DNA from: Empedobacter sp036647415
GTDB lineage: Bacteria > Bacteroidota > Bacteroidia > Flavobacteriales > Weeksellaceae
DNA: 64,000 bases
Assembly (NCBI RefSeq): GCF_036647415.1
Contig: NZ_JAVXKG010000002.1
Span: 1 to 64,000 of the forward strand
Reading direction: 5' to 3'
Positions within the stretch are counted from its first letter, which is position 1; each line of letters opens with the position of its first letter. A program made the translations under genes and the position numbers. Shown here in pieces: positions 60,645 to 64,000 of this stretch. The notes beneath the pieces were generated by a model that worked only from the letters and a program-made list of their open reading frames with translations, was not told the DNA's origin and did not search any database.

Positions 60645-61352
60645 ATGTCAGAGTTTAATGAGAATGTAGTATCGATTAAAGCGATGTTTGATAACCCGGA
60701 ATCTTTCGGAGTTTTTAGCAAAGAGGAATTATTAGAATTTGAGCAAGAGAAAAAAGTAGTAAACCTAAAAAAAGGTGATGAAATTATCCAAGAAGGTAAT
60801 ACACCAAAAGGTATTTATTGCGTTATGAAGGGAACTGCAAAACTATTCAAAATTGGTTTTAACGGTAAAGAGCAAATTCTACGTTTCATAAACGAAGGTG
60901 ATATTATCGGTTATCGTTCAATCTTAAGTCAAGAAGTTTTTGGTGCATCTGCAACTGCAATGACACCAGTTGAAATTTATTATATTCCAGAAAAATTCTT
61001 TTTGAAATTATTAGAGGTTAATCCAAAATTAGCATTTAATGTTTTACAAAGAATTGCAAAAGATTTAGGTGAATATGCACGTACAATTACCTATTTAGCG
61101 CAAAAAACTGTTCGCGAGCGTTTAGCAGAAGTTTTAATTTTGTTAGAAGGAAAGCTAGGAACAGATAAAGATGGATTTATCAATATTTCTTTAACAAGAG
61201 AAGAAATGGCGAATTTGATTGGTACGGCAACAGAATCTGCAATCCGATTGATTTCAGAATTTAAAACAGATGAATTAATTGAAGTTGAAGGTCGAAAAAT
61301 TAAGTTATTAGATCATCAAAAATTAACAAAATTAGGTCACGTTATTTTATAA
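60645..61352 (+). CDS. Crp/Fnr-family transcriptional regulator
   Basis: 235 residues. The cNMP-binding-like beta-roll (about 25-125, with NLKKGDEIIQEGNTPKGIYCVMKGTAKLFK in conserved blocks), a dimer helix, then a winged HTH with LTREEMANLIGTATESAIRLISEF (187-210). It has one cysteine only, so it cannot carry the 4Fe-4S cluster of true FNR. The cNMP pocket motif (RSE...S) is not evident either, so the signal it senses is unknown. Its divergent position next to ccoI suggests that it controls cbb3 oxidase genes, possibly in response to oxygen limitation. Confidence 0.9.
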   Translation: MSEFNENVVSIKAMFDNPESFGVFSKEELLEFEQEKKVVNLKKGDEIIQEGNTPKGIYCVMKGTAKLFKIGFNGKEQILRFINEGDIIGYRSILSQEVFGASATAMTPVEIYYIPEKFFLKLLEVNPKLAFNVLQRIAKDLGEYARTITYLAQKTVRERLAEVLILLEGKLGTDKDGFINISLTREEMANLIGTATESAIRLISEFKTDELIEVEGRKIKLLDHQKLTKLGHVIL

Positions 61353-61375
61353 AAATTTATTCTTTATACAATAGT

Positions 61376-61400
61376 AAAAGTCGCTCACAGAGCGACTTTT
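61376..61400. terminator. Bidirectional terminator between the Crp/Fnr and alkylation repair genes
   Basis: AAAAGTCGCTC (61376-61386) pairs perfectly with GAGCGACTTTT (61390-61400), followed by further T on the plus strand. It serves two convergent genes. Confidence 0.85.
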
Positions 61401-61416
61401 TTTTATGCATTATTGT

Positions 61417-62128
61417 CTACTTCAATTTCATATAATACTCTTTCAGCGCAGGATCTATTTTTTCTACAGCGTAACGCAAAGTTGTTCGTGGAAGTTGCAA
61501 CGTATATTCGTCTAAGAAATGAATTAATTTTTCGTCATCCTTTTTTCCCATTTCGCGTAACATCCAGCCATTTGCTTTGTGCATTAAATCATGCGGATGG
61601 TTAAGATTTATAACAACTATTTCGGGTACAATTTCCAATGCTTTGTTCTTTATATAATACCAAGTGGAAACAATAGCCATTCGTTTTTCCCATAAATCTT
61701 CTGATTTTGCCAAATCATACAAGATATTTTCTTGATTTTGATGAAAAGCAAAATGACCTAAAATCTTGTGACAACTTGTATCCACCAAATCCCAATTGTT
61801 AATACGTGACGTTTGCGTAAGATAAAAATCAACAATTTCTTTTCTGAAGTCTGTATCTTTTGTCTTTTCATATTTCAAAACTAACATCAACAAAGCTGTT
61901 AAACGATATTCATGAATATCAAAACTCAATAAATTTTTAATTTCATCTAATGGAAACGGTTTGATAAAATTCCTTCGCAACCAAACGCTGATCTGGAACA
62001 GTAATTCCCAAAAACTGATCTCCTTCGCCATATTCTCCCTTTCCAGTTTTGAAATATCGGCTCAGAATTTTGGCTTTATCTGCATTTGCCAAATCATGTA
62101 AAGTAGATTTTATATCGTTTAGAATCAT
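61417..62128 (-). pseudogene. DNA alkylation repair protein (AlkD-like), interrupted by a frameshift
   Basis: Two overlapping frames together encode one protein. The first (62128-61943) gives the N-terminus, with FKTGKGEYGEGDQFLGITVPDQRLVAKEF, the signature of HEAT-repeat DNA alkylation repair enzymes; the second (to 61417) gives the rest, from IKPFPLDEIKNLLSFDIHEYR to the stop, including the NNWDLVD motif. The break is at a four-T run (plus-strand AAAA 61966-61969); removing one base yields a continuous protein of about 236 residues, normal for the family. These enzymes excise N3- and N7-alkylated bases. It is either a recent inactivation or a sequencing error. Confidence 0.85.
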
Positions 62129-62189
62129 AATTTTAAAAATAAATACTTTTTATAAATTATTTTAAGTAACTTTAAATAAATGTCTTGCT

Positions 62190-62366
62190 ATGAACTTTCG
62201 AAAACCTTATTTTTTTATTATTTTTCTAACATTCGTTTTAGTTAGTAAACTTTTTAACATACAAAATAATTTTACAGAAATTCCTATTACATCTTATGTT
62301 CAAATAACTATACTTTTATTTGCTATAATTTTGTCAATAAATAGATTAAATAAAACTAAGTCATAG
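62190..62366 (+). CDS. Small two-helix membrane protein of unknown function
   Basis: 58 residues, ATG at 62190 to TAG at 62366. Two hydrophobic segments (about 8-22 after MNFRKPYFF, and 36-50 YVQITILLFAIILSI) are joined by a short polar loop, with a basic tail NRLNKTKS. It is not a recognised family. A TAACTTTA element shortly upstream is one base from a -7 box. The frame lies in a gap between two minus-strand genes and has a plausible protein composition, but it is short, so coding status is uncertain. Confidence 0.45.
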   Translation: MNFRKPYFFIIFLTFVLVSKLFNIQNNFTEIPITSYVQITILLFAIILSINRLNKTKS

Positions 62367-62383
62367 AAGAACTATTTTTTATA

Positions 62384-62803
62384 TTATTTAATAATTTCAA
62401 TCATTAATTCCTTTTTCAAAAATTCTTTTATTGGATAATAGTTTCGATAATAAAATTGTGGAATTTTGATACTTTTCTCATCACATTCAATAATTAAAAC
62501 TAAACTATTACCTAATTTTGAATATTGACGAAATTCAGTTACTTTATTAATCTTTCCGATTGATTTATTGAAAATATAAACATTTTTATCACGGTTTATC
62601 CTAATAAATCTACAAGTTAATAAAATGTCTTTTAAAGTTTTAAAAAGAAAATAAGACATCAATAAAAATCCAATTACAAAGAATATTTTTTCTGATGATT
62701 TAACTTTAAATGAAGCTAAAAACAATGAGTTTACAAACATTAAAACTCCTAAAAGAACCACGAGCGGAAGTAAAATACCAAATCCGACTTTTGTTTTAAT
62801 CAT
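62384..62803 (-). CDS. Membrane protein of unknown function
   Basis: 139 residues. Two membrane helices (about 8-31 and 39-57) are followed by a cytoplasmic domain of about 80 residues with alternating strands (INRDKNVYIFNKSIGKINKVTEF, LVLIIECDEKSIKIP) and a C-terminal helix, a plan resembling bacterial PH-like membrane proteins. I do not recognise a specific family. It lies downstream of hflX on the same strand but behind the hflX terminator, with which it is probably not co-transcribed. Confidence 0.6.
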   Translation of the reverse strand: MIKTKVGFGILLPLVVLLGVLMFVNSLFLASFKVKSSEKIFFVIGFLLMSYFLFKTLKDILLTCRFIRINRDKNVYIFNKSIGKINKVTEFRQYSKLGNSLVLIIECDEKSIKIPQFYYRNYYPIKEFLKKELMIEIIK

Positions 62804-62819
62804 ATTTTGTAAAAATAAA

Positions 62820-62847
62820 AAAAGAGCTCAATCTCTTGAACTCTTTT
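62820..62847 (-). terminator. Terminator of hflX
   Basis: AAAAGAGCTCAA (62820-62831) pairs with TTGAACTCTTTT (62836-62847) with one mismatch. On the minus strand A/T-rich sequence with T runs follows. It lies just beyond the hflX stop. Confidence 0.65.
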
Positions 62848-62852
62848 GTATT

Positions 62853-64000
62853 TTAATCTTCTTTTTCTTCGTTTAAATCTTCATCAACACCCTCGTCATC
62901 ATAATACTGAAACAAGAAATTATTGTAAGGAAAACGTTTGGTATGAATATCTTTTACTTCTTCGTAAATCGTTTTACGTAATTCTTCTAAATTATCGTTT
63001 TCAGTTGCCGAAATAAACAAAGTTTTATATTCACTTTTCGACATCCAAGTACGTTTCCAATCTTCTAACGAATAATTTTCAAATTTCATTTCAGATAAAT
63101 CATCTTCTGCTTTTTTAACATAAGAAAAATTATCAATTTTATTGAAAACCATTACTGTTGGTTTATCTTTAGAATCTATTTCTGCTAAAATTTCGTTTAC
63201 AGAATTCACATGATCTTCGAAACTTTCATGCGAAATATCCGCAACATGCACCAATAAATCTGCTTCGCGAACCTCATCTAATGTCGATTTGAAAGACTCG
63301 ATCAATTGAGTTGGTAATTTACGAATAAACCCTACTGTATCTGTTAACAAAAATGGTAAATTACCGATTACAACTTTACGAACCGTCGTGTCTAAAGTTG
63401 CAAATAATTTATCTTCTGCAAAAACATCCGATTTTGACAAAACATTCATCAACGTAGATTTCCCCACGTTTGTATATCCAACCAACGCCACACGAACCAA
63501 TTGTCCACGATTTTTACGTTGCGTTGCCATTTGTTTGTCAACAACCTTCAGTTTTTCTTTCAATAAAGTAATACGGTCGCGAATAATACGTCTATCCGTT
63601 TCGATTTCCGTTTCTCCAGGACCACGCATTCCGATACCACCACGCTGACGCTCTAAGTGAGTCCACATACGTGTTAATCGAGGAAGTAAATATTGATATT
63701 GCGCCAATTCTACTTGTGTACGCGCATACGATGTTTGTGCACGTTGAGCAAAAATATCTAGGATTAATTGTGTTCTATCAATCACCTTACGTTCTACAAC
63801 TTTCTCAATATTTTTTAACTGAGATGGTGATAATTCATCATCAAAAATAAGTGTATCAATATTGTGTTCTATAACATAATCTAATATTTCGTTCAGTTTT
63901 CCACTACCAACAAAAAATTTAGGATCAGGTTTATCTACTTTTTGGGTGAAACGAGCCGCAACTTCAGCACCAGCTGTAAAAGTCAAGAACTCCAACTCAT
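62853..64000 (-). CDS. hflX: GTPase HflX, N-terminus cut by window edge
   Basis: 382 codons are visible and the frame is open through 64000 (the codons before the in-frame TTG at 63995 read Glu, Leu), so the start lies outside the window and perhaps 40 residues are missing. The nucleotide-binding-like N-domain contains KPDPKFFVGSGKLNEI and QRGGIGMRGPGETEIETDRR; the G domain has GYTNVGKSTLMN, DTVGF and NKID. HflX is a ribosome-binding GTPase that splits stalled or heat-damaged 70S ribosomes. The acidic C-terminal tail (DDEGVDEDLNEEKED) is ordinary for the group. Confidence 0.95.
   Translation of the reverse strand, partial: ELEFLTFTAGAEVAARFTQKVDKPDPKFFVGSGKLNEILDYVIEHNIDTLIFDDELSPSQLKNIEKVVERKVIDRTQLILDIFAQRAQTSYARTQVELAQYQYLLPRLTRMWTHLERQRGGIGMRGPGETEIETDRRIIRDRITLLKEKLKVVDKQMATQRKNRGQLVRVALVGYTNVGKSTLMNVLSKSDVFAEDKLFATLDTTVRKVVIGNLPFLLTDTVGFIRKLPTQLIESFKSTLDEVREADLLVHVADISHESFEDHVNSVNEILAEIDSKDKPTVMVFNKIDNFSYVKKAEDDLSEMKFENYSLEDWKRTWMSKSEYKTLFISATENDNLEELRKTIYEEVKDIHTKRFPYNNFLFQYYDDEGVDEDLNEEKED

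Noticed and set aside
1..64000. tRNA, rRNA, tmRNA, CRISPR arrays, prophage or defence islands
   Set aside because: I looked in all intergenic gaps (all under 300 nt) and saw no cloverleaf, rRNA-like block or regularly spaced repeats, and no recognisable phage or defence genes.

Overview
The window is AT-rich, densely coded bacterial DNA that reads as a member of the Bacteroidota, class Flavobacteriia, probably a Weeksellaceae-type genome (the family placement is inference). The evidence is a SusC/SusD pair, gliding and type IX secretion (T9SS) genes (gldB, gldC, sprA), a protein with a T9SS C-terminal sorting tail, a fused ccoN-ccoO oxidase gene, a long-form urocanate hydratase, and promoters of the Bacteroidota type (TTG, about 20 nt, TAnnTTTG). 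I saw no rRNA, tRNA, CRISPR array or prophage. No gene-free stretch exceeds 300 nt.

Layout. 1-89: edge of an IS3-type insertion sequence. 157-8339 (minus): a small anchored protein, a DUF2891 protein, a Porin_10-type barrel, and a SusD/SusC nutrient uptake pair. 8497-10666 (minus): cysS and folE. 10806-15545 (plus): hutH, a DUF2809 membrane protein, hutU and a small secreted protein, separated by REP-like intergenic repeats. 15825-17004 (plus): pirin and a small GNAT-like protein. 17252-24380: metNIQ (plus) converging on a gamma-glutamyltranspeptidase and a TonB-dependent receptor (minus). 24605-29505 (minus): rimP-nusA-infB. 29618-33958: DUF456, MscS channel, pdxJ, an alpha/beta hydrolase and an orphan ABC ATPase. 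34098-38055: a YceI lipoprotein, an acidic hypothetical protein, DUF423, tsaB and a TolC-type protein. 38154-41749: gldC, gldB, divergent nadE and a secreted hypothetical protein. 41783-50353 (minus): ruvA-sprA-gcvH-vanZ. 50519-51541 (minus): a beta-propeller T9SS cargo. 51782-60569 (minus): a complete cbb3 oxidase biogenesis cluster with a divergent Crp/Fnr regulator. 61417-64000: a frameshifted DNA alkylation repair gene, two small membrane proteins, and hflX running off the end.

How the genes work together. The cbb3 cluster provides copper import (ccoI), maturation (ccoS, ccoG, ccoH, SafE-like protein) and the oxidase itself (ccoNO, ccoQ, ccoP). GldB, GldC and SprA belong to gliding/T9SS, and the propeller protein beside sprA is a likely T9SS client. 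HutH and HutU are the first two steps of histidine degradation; hutI and the last step are not in the window. The most interesting signal is a 19-bp near-identical palindrome lying over the -7 box of both metNIQ and the TonB receptor at 21576-24380. It suggests one undescribed repressor controls inner-membrane methionine uptake and an outer-membrane receptor together. metN also has an intrinsic terminator between its promoter and start codon.
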